Origin: Kalmusia sp. IMI 367209
Lineage: Eukaryota; Ascomycota; Dothideomycetes; Pleosporales; Didymosphaeriaceae
Direction of reading: 5' to 3'
Length of the DNA stretch: 64,000 bases
NCBI GenBank assembly: GCA_027946365.1
Contig: JAPEUQ010000006.1
Location: forward strand, 1,736,001-1,800,000
The notes under the pieces were generated by a model. The model saw only the letters and a list, made by a program, of their open reading frames with translations. It was not told the DNA's origin and did not search any database. The translations under genes were made by a program, and so were the position numbers. Shown one piece after another: positions 1 through 12,003 of the stretch (within the stretch, counting starts at the first letter, position 1; every line of letters starts with the position of its first letter).

Positions 1-621
1 CGCCATAGTGGACCCGCTCACTGCACCAGCGCGGACATAATGGAATGGCGTCTATGTCCGTCACCAAGTAGCGTGCAAAGAAGCCATTCGATCTTCCAGG
101 CCTTTCAAGGAACGTTTGGCACTCTGGAGAGTTACACACCGCCTTTCTGTCAATTGCCATGACATCCAGACCCGGATCCAGGTACAGTCTCCGCAGACCT
201 GCATGCACGATTAATGCCCCTGCGATCGGAAGCTGCACATGGCGGGTGTTTCGCATTTGTGTGACGGTCGGTGAGATGCAAGCATGGTGACTGCAGGCGA
301 GGCTGCGAGGATGAGGGGTGGTTGGTGCCAAGAGCTATGATGCGCTTGTACCCCGGAAGCGAGCTGTTTGTCAAAGAAACACAACCACAACTTTGTGTGC
401 CCGCGGTGAAACGCATGGAAACCTCGCACCAAACAACTCCCGCTGATCATCTAAATACCGCACTACCACCGATTCGTTCAACATCACCATCAACCGCGAA
501 GCTCAACCGCGAAGCTCAATCGAACCCGTCCGCCGCGACCGCCGCTCATCCTTCACCGCACCATCGCACTACCCAATATTTTATACACGTATACACGTTT
601 TGGCCTATTCAGCTTGGCACA
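1..621. other. No supported gene; upstream region of APQ12-like gene
   Basis: Only short overlapping reading frames on both strands, none with a recognisable motif. The last 150 bases are C-rich with a TATA-like stretch (tattttatacacg) about 40 bases before the APQ12 start, fitting a fungal promoter. Confidence 0.4.
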
Positions 622-1156
622 ATGGATATCATTCAAGGTACGTTTCCAGTGTAACTATCGAATCTCGTGTCCCTCGCTCAAGATCCGTATTAACACCTAC
701 GCAGACTACATCTCCCTCCTCCACCACCTCCTCCCCTCGACGTTCACCAACCCCCTCATTCAAATAACGACCACAATCTACGGCATCGTCCGCGCCGCGC
801 AGACCTACCTCTCGCCCCTCCTCGCCAAAGTCATCTCCCAACCTGACATCGCCTCGATCCTCGGGCTCGTCGTCATCCTCTGGCTCTCCATGAAGATCGT
901 CGGCATGGCCCTGCGCTCCGTCATCTTCTGGCTCAGCCTGGTGTGGACGGTAGTCAAGTGGGGCGTGATCTTTGGCGTGGCCCTATGGGTGTGGAATCGC
1001 GGTCCGGAGGGCGCGGCGCAGGATGCACAAGAGCTGATGGAGGTGTGGATGGGCGAGTACAAGAAGTTCAAGGGTCAGGCGGACGCGTACAAGAGGGCGG
1101 AGGAGGCGCAGATTCGGTTTCAGGCGGGGCAGAGGGGTGCGAGGGGTTGGAGGTAG
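622..1156 (+). CDS. APQ12-like nuclear envelope/ER membrane protein
   Basis: Two exons, 622-637 and 705-1156, joined across a 67-nt GTACGT..GCAG intron. The start is the ATG opening MDIIQ; splicing puts DYISLLHHLLP directly after it, giving about 155 residues. Two hydrophobic segments (about residues 72-90 and 95-118, separated by a short basic turn) are followed by an amphipathic, charged helix rich in Lys, Glu and Gln and an Arg-rich end. This size and layout match the fungal Apq12 family, which helps nuclear pore biogenesis and lipid homeostasis at the nuclear envelope. The family call rests on architecture and local resemblance, not on a catalytic motif, so another small ER membrane protein is possible. 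Confidence 0.7.
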
Positions 1157-2574
1157 GCGGGGAGTGTGAAGAGGGGAAATGGAAGGCGAGTTGAGAGACA
1201 TATGGTTTGGCGGGGACGAAGTCATTGGGTGAGGAGATGATTTGATGGTTTGCATACACGGCGTCTTCGATGGTAGCATTTCTCACGGCGTACGATCATT
1301 GACCCTTCGCAATGGGGCTGGAACGATGACAATATTGACGATTAGCGCTTTACGATATGATGTCAGACTTGAGATGGATGGCAATTTTCAAGAAGATATG
1401 CATGCTGGGAATGTTTGACGATTACGAGATTATGATTTGAGGCACCGTCTTGTGGTAATATGGATCTTGAGATAAACCGATCTTCAGTGAATATATTTGT
1501 AGCCCTTCCTCCCAGACCCATGAATTGTGAGCGTGCTTTTTTGCACCGCATCAATACCCGTCAGAATGCATGCTAACGCAAACAACCATTTCAAGTACTA
1601 ACTTGCAAGAGAACATGACCTGTCCAGAGTATCCAGCTTTGCGTGCCTTTCAGTTCATGGTAATGTCGCCTGAAACCTTGCAGTGAGGGAACTCTAGTTG
1701 CGTAATGTGCTATAACAAAATATCCTTGTAGCCTGCCGTGCTATACATGAAGAATTTAAAGAGAAAGTATATATCTCGCGATGCCACTTTGGACACATGT
1801 TTACGTCTACTAAGCGCCTGCTGTTTGGAAGCGCTTTCGCGAGACTGGAATTGTCATGGACTTTATAAGAGTGCCAATTCATTGAACTATTAAGAAATAC
1901 CTTAACAAACGTATGTGTCCGAGGAAAATCCTGGTAAGCAATTCTTTGAATATGACAACCCAGTACCAAGATCTGGGTAGATGATCACAAGGTTCAGCAT
2001 CTTGAGATCGTCCACATAAATGCTCTTGTTGCTGATAAACTTCTCTTTGGAAGATGTCGAAAAGGAAAAGTCAACACGGTGGCGTGGCTGAGCCGCCTTC
2101 GAAAACACCGTTCTATGGGGGGAAATCCCAACTCTAGATGGTTTGGTGTATCGATGTCACAAATTATTTGTACCATACATGAAGCGGCTCACATTTCATG
2201 CGGCTATAGAGCATACCGAGAGTAATTCCATGGCTCACGTTTTCTATTGTTTATAATTTCGTGCGTGTGGGTAGCAGGTCCAAATACGAATCGCCTGCAA
2301 AGGTTGTACTCAAAAGTACTACCCATCTGGACGTACTTAGAGGAATGATGTTCACGATGGGTCTGGGGAAATCTTTTGGCATCTCGAGAACGTTCGTTGA
2401 CTAAGTAAATTAGACAGAGCGTCTCTATTCCCCTCGGTTATCTGACGGGAAGCTCCACTTTACTCGGGTAATTCAAGCCATATATCTATAAGAGTATGTC
2501 GGCTTAAAATTATATGCTTTCGACGGTGAACGTGGCTTCATCAGATTCATCTACCAAGGCTCACACTTTTCCTA
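1157..2574. other. Gene-free interval
   Basis: About 1.4 kb of moderately AT-rich DNA between the APQ12-like gene and the 3' end of the zinc-cluster regulator. Reading frames are short, with stops in all frames, and no motif is recognisable. It should hold the 3' ends of both neighbours. Confidence 0.5.
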
Positions 2575-4609
2575 TCATATAACTTCCATGGCCATCTCGC
2601 CCGGCGAGCCCTCTAGCATGTCCGGTTGCGCTGTAAATGCATTTTCCAAATCGAGACCTAGAGTCTGCACTGGCCACGCAATCAGGTGCCAGTTCTCTCG
2701 GCCCAACGCCATTGCCACAGCAATCACGAAATTGGCGCCCATCCCTTCCAGCCACCATACGTTACGCACTCTGCCGGCAAGGACGGCGTAGTGGGCCAGT
2801 ATTACAAGCGCCTCTCGATTCTTCTCCTCGAGAAGCCGAATGAAGTTCCTTGAAATGCGTGTAGCCCATACAAAGATCGCACCGCGGTCCTTCATTTGTA
2901 CAATTGTGTTATCGTCCAGTGCATAGTCCACGGAGGTCAAGTACGGAAAACTATTCTCTGTGCCAGTCAACTGTGAGACCAGCGCATATGTTTCTCTCAA
3001 ATAGAAGAGCGCTGAGCTTAGGCAGTCGACATTAGGACCTTCATCAGGCCCATACCAGAGTTTCCCAATTTCGGCTAGTCGTCGGTCTTCTTCCATTGCG
3101 CGTTCTGTCTTTGGTACACGATCTTTTGGCCACCAGTGACGGTTTGCGATAACACTCATTTTCCCTTTGATGACGTGGTCCCAACCAGGTACTAATACAG
3201 TCCACGGCCCCCCGAAGACCCCAAATTGTTGTCAGAGTAGCTGCAAGCAGTTTGTCAACTACTTCTGTTGACGGTGTGATGGTCCCTGCAACTACACTGG
3301 CACGGATATCTTCCATGTTTTGTGTGGCTGTGCGAAAGAAGTATACGGCGGTAAGTGTTGCACTGGCAAAGAGTGCAGCTGCGTTGTTGGCGTTTATGTT
3401 GTCTAATTCTGGCCGAAACCGTGCAATTGCCTTGTTCATCTGCGAAGCCGCTAAATCCGTCATAGCCGTTCTTTCCGGCCCACGACCATGAAGCCTTGCA
3501 AGGTGAAGCGAGCCAATAGCTAGTATGTTGTGTACGAGGAATTTATGACTTGCAGCAAGTTCGGGAACAAAGGACTGCCAGGCAGCTTTTGCAGGGTCAT
3601 CCTCAGCCAATGTGAGACTGGTGGTATACTCGTAGTGATAAAGAATCCCTTGTAAAGCAGGTGGAAGCGTTTCCCGTGTTGGTTTCCAAGTGTCGTTGTA
3701 TCGAAGATATGGAGATATCAATGGAAAAGTCTTCGGGATCAAAAGATCTGGAAGGGCCATAAGCGGTGGAGGTGTTCCCGGAGGAGTTGGCGAAGGTGTC
3801 GTGGCAGGCGTACTTCCAAAAGCCTGGACTTCATGTTGCCGACTTGGTAATATGGCAACCTGAGTGAACGAGGGCGGTGTACTTGGGCCGGAAGCTGAAG
3901 ATAAAGATGAACCCGATGGTGAGGTAGCTGCAGTCACGGACGTAGAGGGGCCCGGCCCGCCCGTTAGTCGCGTGGAAGGAGCAAGCAAAAGAAAGCTCTG
4001 CGCGAAGTAAAAATTGAACGTCAGCAGAATAACCATATATCTCAAAGCATGCATACTTACACATTCCTCTCCTCGTTTATCACAATTGAGGCATTTCGGA
4101 TGAGTACAATCGCACTGTTGAAAAGTTAGTGTTGGTCGGAACGGAGTCAAATGGAGCTATCAATCTACCGAGTTCAATCCTAGCGAGATCGAACGGTAGG
4201 GGGTCCATCGAATCTGAGTGGCGCATTGCTTCTGATGTATAAGCAATACCGAGACCCACTGATTTGAGATCTGATGCAGCTCTGTACTGCATTCGAGGCC
4301 TTACTATAGCGGCATCGCATACCCTGTGAAATATACAGGACGACAATTTGTAGACAGATGGCGTGCGACTTATGTAACTTTAAGTTACTCATACCACAAT
4401 GTAATTCCCAATTCTTCCCCCAGTATAGTGCAGTTACTCCATGAACGGGGCTTCCATCCGGGTGACACCCTAGGCCCTAGTCGGAAAAGACGCAGGGATG
4501 CGATTGAATAGAAACAAGCAATCATATTTACCTTAATACGTCTTCGCTTGCATTGCGAGCAACCCAGTCTCGTCTTGCTATGTGTCTTCCTGGTTCCAGT
4601 TGTTCGCAT
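2575..4609 (-). CDS. Zn2Cys6 transcription factor, UPC2-like; carries one frameshift
   Basis: Exons 4609-4532, 4114-4061 and 3997-2575, with introns of 417 and 63 nt. The spliced N-terminus carries a zinc cluster with spacing C-x2-C-x6-C-x6-C-x2-C-x6-C (residues 17-44), split by the long intron exactly between the K and C of RRRIK/C. A Ser/Thr/Pro-rich linker follows, then the fungal activation/regulatory region: HNILAIGSLHLARLH near the middle and ALVILAHYAVLAGRVRNVWW near the C-terminus. These resemble sterol-uptake regulator (UPC2-type) proteins, so it is probably a DNA-binding nuclear regulator; its targets are unknown. The frame breaks at a C6 run (plus 3208-3213; GGGGGG in the gene). 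Upstream reads TTIWGLRG and downstream PWTVLVPGWDH, and one G fewer would make them continuous (about 517 residues). It may be a sequencing error or a decayed gene. Confidence 0.83.
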
Positions 4610-5699
4610 CGTATATGCCTGCCCTTGATTCGCACCGTAAGCGAAGGACTAAAGGTGGTTGTCAAAGATGTAGTATAGTTGAGTATCGAGCAGGCGAAGT
4701 TGTGGCACACTGTGGCGGCAGCGAAGCGGCACAAAGCTTATTAACAAAAAAATGCATCGACTCAAAGGTATAGATATATTCTAGGCCGAATTTTCTATCC
4801 CCTTTGCACTGTTGGACATATTCGTCCATTGAGGCTGAGCGCTGGACTTGACGTCGCGTCGCCGCCTTGAGGTTTGTCCGCTAGCTTACCCTAGGTGCCG
4901 CGTGGGGCTATTTCGTACAGAGCTTTCGCTGACTGGTCAATTCGCATACACTTAGCCGCATTGGTGAAGGACTGATCATTTCACCAGTCTGATCTTTGTC
5001 ATCATACTGTTTACCTTATACTCTCTACATGTCTTAAATGGCTGCATTCTGCACGAAGTTTGAGATCCTTACATATGCTCTCTAACACGCTCTGGGAGAA
5101 TTTAATTTGTTAAGATACCTCTTGTTTCAATGCACTTGCTGCACGCGCGCAATTGACTTGTGGACAAACTTTAGATTTCCTTCATCCGCCAAGAAGGCCT
5201 CCCAAATATTATTTGTCAATGACTTGATGAGTTCCTAGTCAACTCAATCATATTTTCAGCTCACCTGGGTTTTTCTCTTACATTCTGACAGTTAATTGCA
5301 AGCTGGCTTGACAAATCCATGTATATTTCAATGTCCACGGTCCCAAGTAGCCTCGGTAATGTACTCTCACATCTTCAGGCGTTCCGCCTGTATGGATCTG
5401 AATAAGATGACTTAGTGTAGCAAGTAAAATTCAGCTGAGATCGCGGATAACCTCTTCTGGCAACACTTTCGCAAATACTTCGATACATACGACCCGATGC
5501 CTCCGAGGTCAACGAGCACGGTCATTACAAAATGCCAATTTGTATGAGAGCAATGTTTTGAGGCTGTGCAATCACTGCTACCTAGCGCATTTTTACTCTG
5601 TACATACCGGTAGTATTTGCAATAACAAATTATGATTTACTATACGTCTATTTTCCTAGGATGCGTAATTGACGCAGTGCCTGATCCTGATAGCTCCCC
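4610..5699. other. Gene-free AT-rich interval
   Basis: Upstream of the zinc-cluster regulator and downstream of the nucleoside hydrolase stop. AT-rich with frequent stops in all frames. An apparent reading frame at 5632-5925 on the plus strand is the antisense shadow of the last hydrolase exon. Confidence 0.5.
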
Positions 5700-7515
5700 T
5701 TACACACTCCCGAACACTCTCTCCAGCAACAACCTCGCAAATTTCTCACTTCCAGGACTCTCTACCGCCCTGTCAATTCTATTACCCCTCCTCGTATCCC
5801 TCCAGCCCCCTGCATCACCCACAACCTCCTCATCCAAACTCCCTGTCAAACCGTCCTTCACCTCTCTCTTCCGGCGATCTACAATGCAGCACCCTCTGGT
5901 CCACTGGCCGGATGTTTCGACCTAGTCACGTCAGTAAATTCTTTCAATCGAAATGGCTGTATCAAACTGCGTGAGAACCTACCCGAAGATCCTCGGTCAC
6001 GTATTTCCAGAGAGGGTCAGAGGATGCCATGCAATACCAGACGGTCAGTGGATCATGCAGCTGCAAACCGATAGTGGCAGGGTCGAGATGCGTGTCCAGG
6101 GATGCAATTTTCCGGAACGTAGATGAGAGGAACAGCTCCGCCCATTCAGTAAGAGGAGACCCTTTCAGCGCGTCTGCCTCAATATGCGCATCAAACAATT
6201 TCCGCGGCATAAGGTGTTGCTCAGTGATATCGAGAGGGAAGAGCTTGACCTTCAACTGCCGTGATAAGTTTTCCGGATACGGCTTTAGTCCCTTCTTGCC
6301 GACAATCGGTGGCATAGTGGTCTTAGGGTTAGGAGAAGTCAGGGCGTATACTCGTGCGGCGGCCACACTGTCGGCATAAGTGTTGAACTCCGCACCAGGT
6401 GTCATCTGATTTCTTTCGTTTAGTTGACGGCGTAAAGGGGTGTTAGGTTGCTTTATAAGGTTGAAGGCAGGTACGGGGATGGAAGTGATGGAGGGAGAGG
6501 AGAGAAGCGAGAGGTCGGGTGGCTAGATAGGCAGCTCAGCAGAGTACTGCAGCGTTCCATCTCTAAAGCCCAAATGCATAGCGCAGAAAGAACCAAGGGA
6601 ACAACTCACATTACCCGGCCAATTCACGGCGCCGCCCATGACTACAACTTCCTTTACTCTTAGAAAAGCCTCGGGATCGCTAGCCGCAGCGATTGCCAAG
6701 TTTGTCAATGGGCCGATAGCAACGATAGTGATGGTATCTGGCTCGTTTTCTCGCAGCAATTGCAGCATTTCCTCATGTGCTGGCTTTGATGACGGTGTGA
6801 ACAAAGAATGCGTGTCCTTAACTGCCTGCAACTCCGCGGCTTCTTCAGCACTCAGAGGCTCGGGCGTCGGCTTGAATAAGGACTTCCAGGTCTCTGCTGG
6901 AGACATGTGAGGGTGCTAAACAGGGATACGTCAGCATAACTCGCAGAAAATTGTAGGATATGAGTATTATAGTACACTGTGATGTATGCCACCTAAACCG
7001 TCGACACCATCTAGCTTCAATTAGTCTCGTACCCGTCATGTTTTCGACAAAACACTTACGAAAAAAATCGGCAACCATCATATGCTCAGCGAGAGGCTCC
7101 TCTGCTCCAACCGCAACGATCGGTTTCCTCTTTGCCAACCCTTCAAACCCCTCCGGCCGTCCATTCTCTCTTCGCCACGCTCTTTCTTTCTCAATATAAT
7201 GGAACAGCGTAACAATATTCCTCAGACAACTGCAAGTCGCTTGTTAGCATTGCATTTCCTCCATACCGCGTAGATAACAGGTATAGTGGGGACAACCTCA
7301 AACTCACTTTTGTACTTCAACGTTCCCGAACGTCACTGAAAGCATCAAGACTTCCAACTCTTCCGGTTTCGCCGAAAAAGCGAGAAGCATGGCGAGTACA
7401 TCGTCGACACCCTGTCTTTGCATTAATAAACCAAATACAATACACACACCCCACCTTACACTTGGAGAGAAGCACTTACCGGATCCGTGTCTATAATGAT
7501 ACGATTGGGCGCCAT
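5700..7515 (-). CDS. Inosine-uridine preferring nucleoside hydrolase (IUNH family)
   Basis: Seven exons: 7515-7480, 7411-7308, 7229-7060, 7010-6976, 6915-6610, 6405-5983, 5921-5700. All introns are GT..AG and the total is 1,296 nt, 431 residues. Splicing exon 1 to 2 creates the family signature DTDPGVDD (residues 9-16), whose aspartates bind the catalytic Ca2+. Later come NVEVQNCLRN, HGVDGLGG and SHPHMSPAETW (this stretch needs a 35-nt exon), then VAIGPLTNLA, VVMGGAVNWPGN, AEFNTYADS and, near the end, HDPLTVWY with VETSGQWTRG. The enzyme hydrolyses the N-glycosidic bond of nucleosides to ribose and free base, for purine/pyrimidine salvage. There is no signal peptide, so it is likely cytosolic. 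The last about 60 residues are charged and less conserved. ERV29 lies upstream on the same strand. Family certain, base preference not. Confidence 0.92.
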
Positions 7516-8117
7516 TATGCGTGATTCTGCTGGGTTGCAAGAGGAATAGGAAATGAGGCCGATGATGTGTAATTGAATACAAAATTTCCACGAGGGGATG
7601 GTATGCAGGGTGGGATAGCCTAGCATCGGACCTCTCCGAGGGCTGATTAGATAAGCTCCCGAGAAGGCAAGGGTCTGCATAGCCAGTGAAAGCTGCACCA
7701 GCAAGTCCCCTTTCGAGCATGCCCGCAATGACGTCTATCTCACACCCGGCATTCGTTCAGGCATACGGAGACGTGTCCACAAGATATTCGGCTATTCAAA
7801 TAAGAGCGTTATATTCAAGTAGCTCTGATCCGTAGATCGGCCCAAAAAAATCCAATTGCGTATATAGTTAACGCCTATACTGCTTGACAGTATCATGATA
7901 GATAGTCTACACAAAGTCGTAGTCACCACAGACTCCTTGCTAAAGCTTTGCCCGAATTTTTGGAATTCCCCTCTTCGTCCTATGCGCGCCACGCGAGCAG
8001 ACATATCCTGATTGCCGCCCTCTCGTTTCATGATGATAATTGGTTTCATATATCATGTATTGTCCAGACATGCTCGCATGCTGGGTCTGCAGAACGTAGT
8101 GAGACCGAGAAGAAAGT
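7516..8117. other. Intergenic, hydrolase promoter and ERV29 3' region
   Basis: About 600 bases between two minus-strand genes. No open frame with family motifs. It should contain the promoter of the nucleoside hydrolase and the 3' untranslated end of ERV29. Confidence 0.5.
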
Positions 8118-9239
8118 CTAGTAGACCTTCTTTTTCTCGTCGACGGAGAACTGGCCGGGGCCCATGTTGACTAGTAGGAGAAGACCGCCGCTGCGACAGT
8201 CGTTAGACAAGATTCCCTGGGGTATGACGAGGTACTTACACAATGGATAGGATCTGGAAAAAGTCGTACTTCGCGAAATCCTTGTGCGGGTGGTGGGGGT
8301 GCAGCGTCCAGAAGTTGTTGACCAGCAAATTGAAGATGCTGAGGATGACCACCAGCATGATAGCGCTGAATTTGGCCTTGAAACCCACGACCACCATGAC
8401 GCAGGCCACAAATCCAAGCAAACTGACGCAGATCCTCCAGAAGTTCCAGTCACCGCGGAAGACGAATCCGACGAAAAGGAAGATGAGTAGGACACGACCC
8501 GCCAGCTGAAAGTACATCTTGCGGTCCTTCTCGTCAAGCGTTGGGAGGCCAGCAGGGGCGAACTTCTTGCGCACCCACGAATCCGAAAGCACCATGAGCA
8601 ATCCTCCCATAACTGACAGGTTGCGCAGGAAGAAGTTGAGGTCAAAGACAAGACCATATCCAAGGCCCTGTAGCACAACAACGCCAATAAGGCCGAAAAC
8701 GCCGTAGTCCGAGTTCTTTCGTGCGATGATCATAACAGAGCAGACGGTCATGGCGATTACGTTAATGATCAGGAACAGGTGCGTGAGGCCGCTCGGGACT
8801 GCGCAGCGGGCATGTTAGCTGCATCCCAGCGAGATAGGAGCTCGGGCGGGGTGCGTACTGTGTCTGTAGTCGTGTAGATACGTGAGCTGGTCGCTCCATT
8901 GTGTTATTATACGTAGCGCATCTTCGAGGAAGGTAACGACAATCAAAAAGCGTCCAATCGCGGGCAGATAGCTATTCAACGCATCGTCAGCGCCCGTCCC
9001 TCACAAAGAAAAGCTGCCATGCGCGGCACGGGGTGCTCGTCGAGCCAACGCGTCGAAGGCGGCACTCACGGCTTCACTGGCTCGGACAGGGTGTCGAGCC
9101 AGTCCTCAATCTTGCTCGTCTGTTCCCGCAGCTGGTCGAGCGGGCTGGGATCGTTTGTAGAAGAATCGCTGCGTCCTCCGTTGCCGAAGGGGCTTTGGTT
9201 GCCCAGGTGGTAGCCGGCGGTGCCGCGTATCTGCGCCAT
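8118..9239 (-). CDS. ERV29: ERV29/SURF4-type ER cargo receptor
   Basis: Four exons: 9239-9070, 8971-8859, 8798-8240, 8190-8118. Total 915 nt, 304 residues, matching the usual SURF4/Erv29 length of about 300. The N-terminus is soluble (MAQIRGTAGYH.., then DQLREQTSKIEDWLDTL). It leads into YLPAIGRFLIVVTFLEDALRI, a family hallmark, and a series of hydrophobic helices (SGLTHLFLIINVIAM, YGVFGLIGVVVLQGLGYGL, NLSVMGGLLMVLSDSW, LLIFLFVGFVF, AIMLVVILSIFNLLVNNFW). The C-terminus KKKVY is a KKxx dilysine signal for COPI retrieval to the ER. In yeast the protein packs soluble secretory cargo such as pro-alpha-factor into COPII vesicles. All splice junctions are in phase. Confidence 0.95.
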
Positions 9240-10752
9240 GTTGAGATTAAAAAACAGAAGGAAAGGAGAGTTGAGGAAATCGAGGCGTGGTGTGGGCGGC
9301 CCGGGGTTTTAGTTCAGTGTTTCGAAGCTCTTCCGCTGAAGGGACACCGTTTCCTTGCCGCTGCATCCTTAGTCAGCCGCCGCACACATCAACATGCCAT
9401 CTGGAGCCGCTCCCTCACCTCCGTCGCAGTACTAAAGACTTTGCAGATTGCGATATTAGTAGTATTCAAGCTAGTCCTTGCTCGTACAGTAGATAGTTCA
9501 CATAATTTCTACTCTTAGGATTGCATTCGCACCCTATAACACAACCACGATACTGCTATTGATGCCAGATTTCCTTTCATTCTTTCTTCGATTGCGCCTC
9601 GGCCGCAGAACAAACGCGTCGGACTGCCCAGCAACTTTTCTCCGGCCGCAATGTTCTCCGGTACCAAGAGCGGATAAGCACCATAGTCGCACGTGGTGCA
9701 GCCGTAGTCATAGTGCGGCTGCCGGGCGTATTATTTTTGGTGGCGCCGCCTGTTTGGGGCTGTACGAGTTTGCCCAACGGTTGTACCGGTACTAGGATGA
9801 CCAATGACAACAACTGCAAGGTACAAATCAGAGCTGAACTTTTAGGAGACAGTGCGCACAATTTGGGAGCCCCATCGGTGATCCTGTTCCTCATTCTTTG
9901 GTGTCGTTGTCTGATTGGCCCTGCTGGCCTCCTCCAAGTACATACATTCATGTGCATACTTTACCATGCCACTTGGTCATTACATTTGAGGGCTGTGCTA
10001 GAATGATAGGAACGAGCTCGAACATAGGCTCAGAAGAGATTTCCTGCTCTGAACTGTCACTAACTATGACCTTTACCCTGACATTTGCAGACTGCTTTTC
10101 AATCTTCATTCAGGTCCATCACCACGATCATTGACAGCTGAAGCCACCATGAGGCCCACACTTGCCTTAGGTTCCGCTCTGCTCGCAGATTGCACAACAG
10201 CGAGGGCGGAGGCGTTCAATTCGCATCTGCGTGCGGCTATCGATGATATGGAAAGGAGTGTCTGAGAAAATATCCCATCTCCCGCGACTCATCGCTCACG
10301 ACTAGGCGTAGGTACGTATCGCCGTGCACGATGAAAAGCTGGAATATCACTCCTCGACACGCATTGGAAGGGATCCACGTCAGGCAAGGTGCACTGCGGA
10401 TGCCTATGGTGGTGTTTAACTATGCTTCGCTATCTCTTTCATCATGCGTGTATAGCAATGATAGCAATAATTACAACTAACTCGGCTCTGTTAACTAGCT
10501 CGTGACTATGTGGATGGTCTGTTTGACAAGCACGAACTGATTGGTCCCGATCAGCCCTACGCTAAATATGGTCTGTGCGGCTGCTCCACCAAAAATTCCC
10601 ATCTCGAACTTACAGTTCTTCAACAATAGCCAGAGACCTTCTTTTCACACCAGCACCGAGAGCCACGCGTACCCGAACCATTACGTCGAATTTACTGGAA
10701 CACATATACCGAATTTGAAGGAAATACCCGCCCAACGTAGACCTCGCCCACC
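9240..10752. other. Intergenic region between ERV29 and IMP4
   Basis: Divergent promoter region of ERV29 (-) and IMP4 (+), 1.5 kb. Apart from the doubtful coding fragment at 9571-9795, I see only short frames. An ORF starting at 10150 (MRPTLALGSALL..) has no recognisable family and stops after about 38 codons. Confidence 0.4.
9571..9795 (+). pseudogene. Possible 3' exon of a small membrane protein, frame broken
   Basis: Two adjoining frames look like one protein. Frame one from 9571, right after an acceptor-like TGCCAG, reads FHSFFDCASAAEQTRR .. YQERISTIVARGAAVVIV. The next frame reads AAGRIIFGGAACLGLYEFAQ, then RLYRY and a stop at 9795. Joined, they give a charged N-terminus, one transmembrane segment and a short aromatic basic tail, like small mitochondrial membrane proteins. 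A switch of frame near 9717-9722 is required and I found no convincing first exon or start. It could be a broken gene, a missed intron, a sequence error or chance. I do not recognise the family. Confidence 0.25.
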
Positions 10753-12003
10753 ATGATTCGCCGAAATGCAAGAGAGCGACGCGACTACCTTTACAGGCGC
10801 GCTCTGACACTTCGCGACGCCGAACTAGCCAGCAAACGCGCTGCACTCAAAGCCTCTCTCGCCAGCGGGAAGCCTCTCACCAAAGACCTCGCCGAAGATA
10901 CATCACTCCGCCAAGACTATAAATACGACGAATCTCGCACAGAGGAATTGGGGCTCGACGACGAATATACACATCTGTCTGGTGTCGTTGATCCTCGACC
11001 GTTGGTGACAACGAGCCGTGACCCATCCTCTCGACTGAGCACGTTCGCCAAGGAGATGCGGTTATTAATGCCAACAAGCATACGATTGAATAGAGGAAAT
11101 ACAATTTTGGGCAATCTAGTGGAATCCGTGAAGGCGAATGGGTTGTCCGACGTGATAATGCTGCACGAACATCGTGGAACGCCGACAGGTACGCAATGGT
11201 CCCGTGGATGTTTCTACGTGAAGAGATAAAGCCTGCTTTTTCGCTTGGCTGAGACATACGGAACTCATTCCCACCTGTTTGACTTAGACTAACTTTGTAC
11301 TGGATCAGCGATGACGGTATCGCATTTCCCACATGGACCGACTGCGTCGTTCTCGATTCATAACGTAACGCTGCGGGCAGACGTACGTACATCTTTTCGC
11401 TAGGCTGACATAAAGATTATTGACCTTTGCCTTCAGATCCCAAATGCATCTCGTGGAACAGTTTCGGAGAGTTACCCTCATCTTATATTTGAGGGCTTCT
11501 CGTCAAAGCTTGGCGAGCGCGTTGTAAGTCGGGACCCAGTTTTAGTCAATCTGGCTTTCGCGTAACGGAAGACGCATCTTATGCTCAATGAGACGCACAT
11601 TGTACTTCCACTAACTTTGTATTGTGATCTTAGGTCACAATTCTTAAGCATTTATTTCCTCCTCGAGACGGATCAGTGAAGACGGGAAATAGGGTAATCA
11701 CATTCCAAAACCGCGAAGATACGATAGAAGTTCGCCATCACGTGTAGTATGTTGTATAATCTACCTTACATTTTTAGAGCTAATTCGGACAGTGTAAGAA
11801 CAGGATTCCAGAGCGTGGAGCTCGCAGAGGTGGGGCCGAGAATGAGTAGGTTCTTTGCTGAATCTTATCTTAGCTAAGTTAACTCTAAAATAGGCATGAG
11901 GTTGTTTGAGATAAGAAGCGGAACGCTGGAATCGAAAGAAGGTGATGTGGAGTGGCATCTGAATCAGTACACACGGACTGGCAGGAAGAAGGATTATCTG
12001 TGA
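10753..12003 (+). CDS. IMP4: U3 snoRNP protein IMP4, Brix domain
   Basis: Six exons: 10753-11188, 11309-11382, 11437-11523, 11634-11746, 11793-11845, 11894-12003. Total 873 nt, 290 residues, the same length as yeast Imp4. The N-terminus [18 protein letters not shown] is the basic lead typical of Imp4. The Brix domain follows: [21 protein letters not shown], then NRGN and [67 protein letters not shown], ending [17 protein letters not shown]. The protein acts in the nucleolus with Imp3 and Mpp10 in the SSU processome, helping U3 snoRNA pair with pre-rRNA for 18S processing. Exon 5 is 53 nt and the last two introns only 46 and 48 nt; conserved residues at each junction support the model. Confidence 0.95.

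Noticed and set aside
5632..5974. Plus-strand frames MIYYTSIF.. and MTQCLIL..
   Set aside because: Antisense to the last exon of the nucleoside hydrolase, whose family residues continue to 5700 on the minus strand.
10288..10295. CTCATCGC, the reverse of a PAC ribosome-biogenesis promoter motif, upstream of IMP4
   Set aside because: It lies about 460 bases from the start codon and an 8-mer is expected by chance; no copy was confirmed at the other ribosome-related genes.
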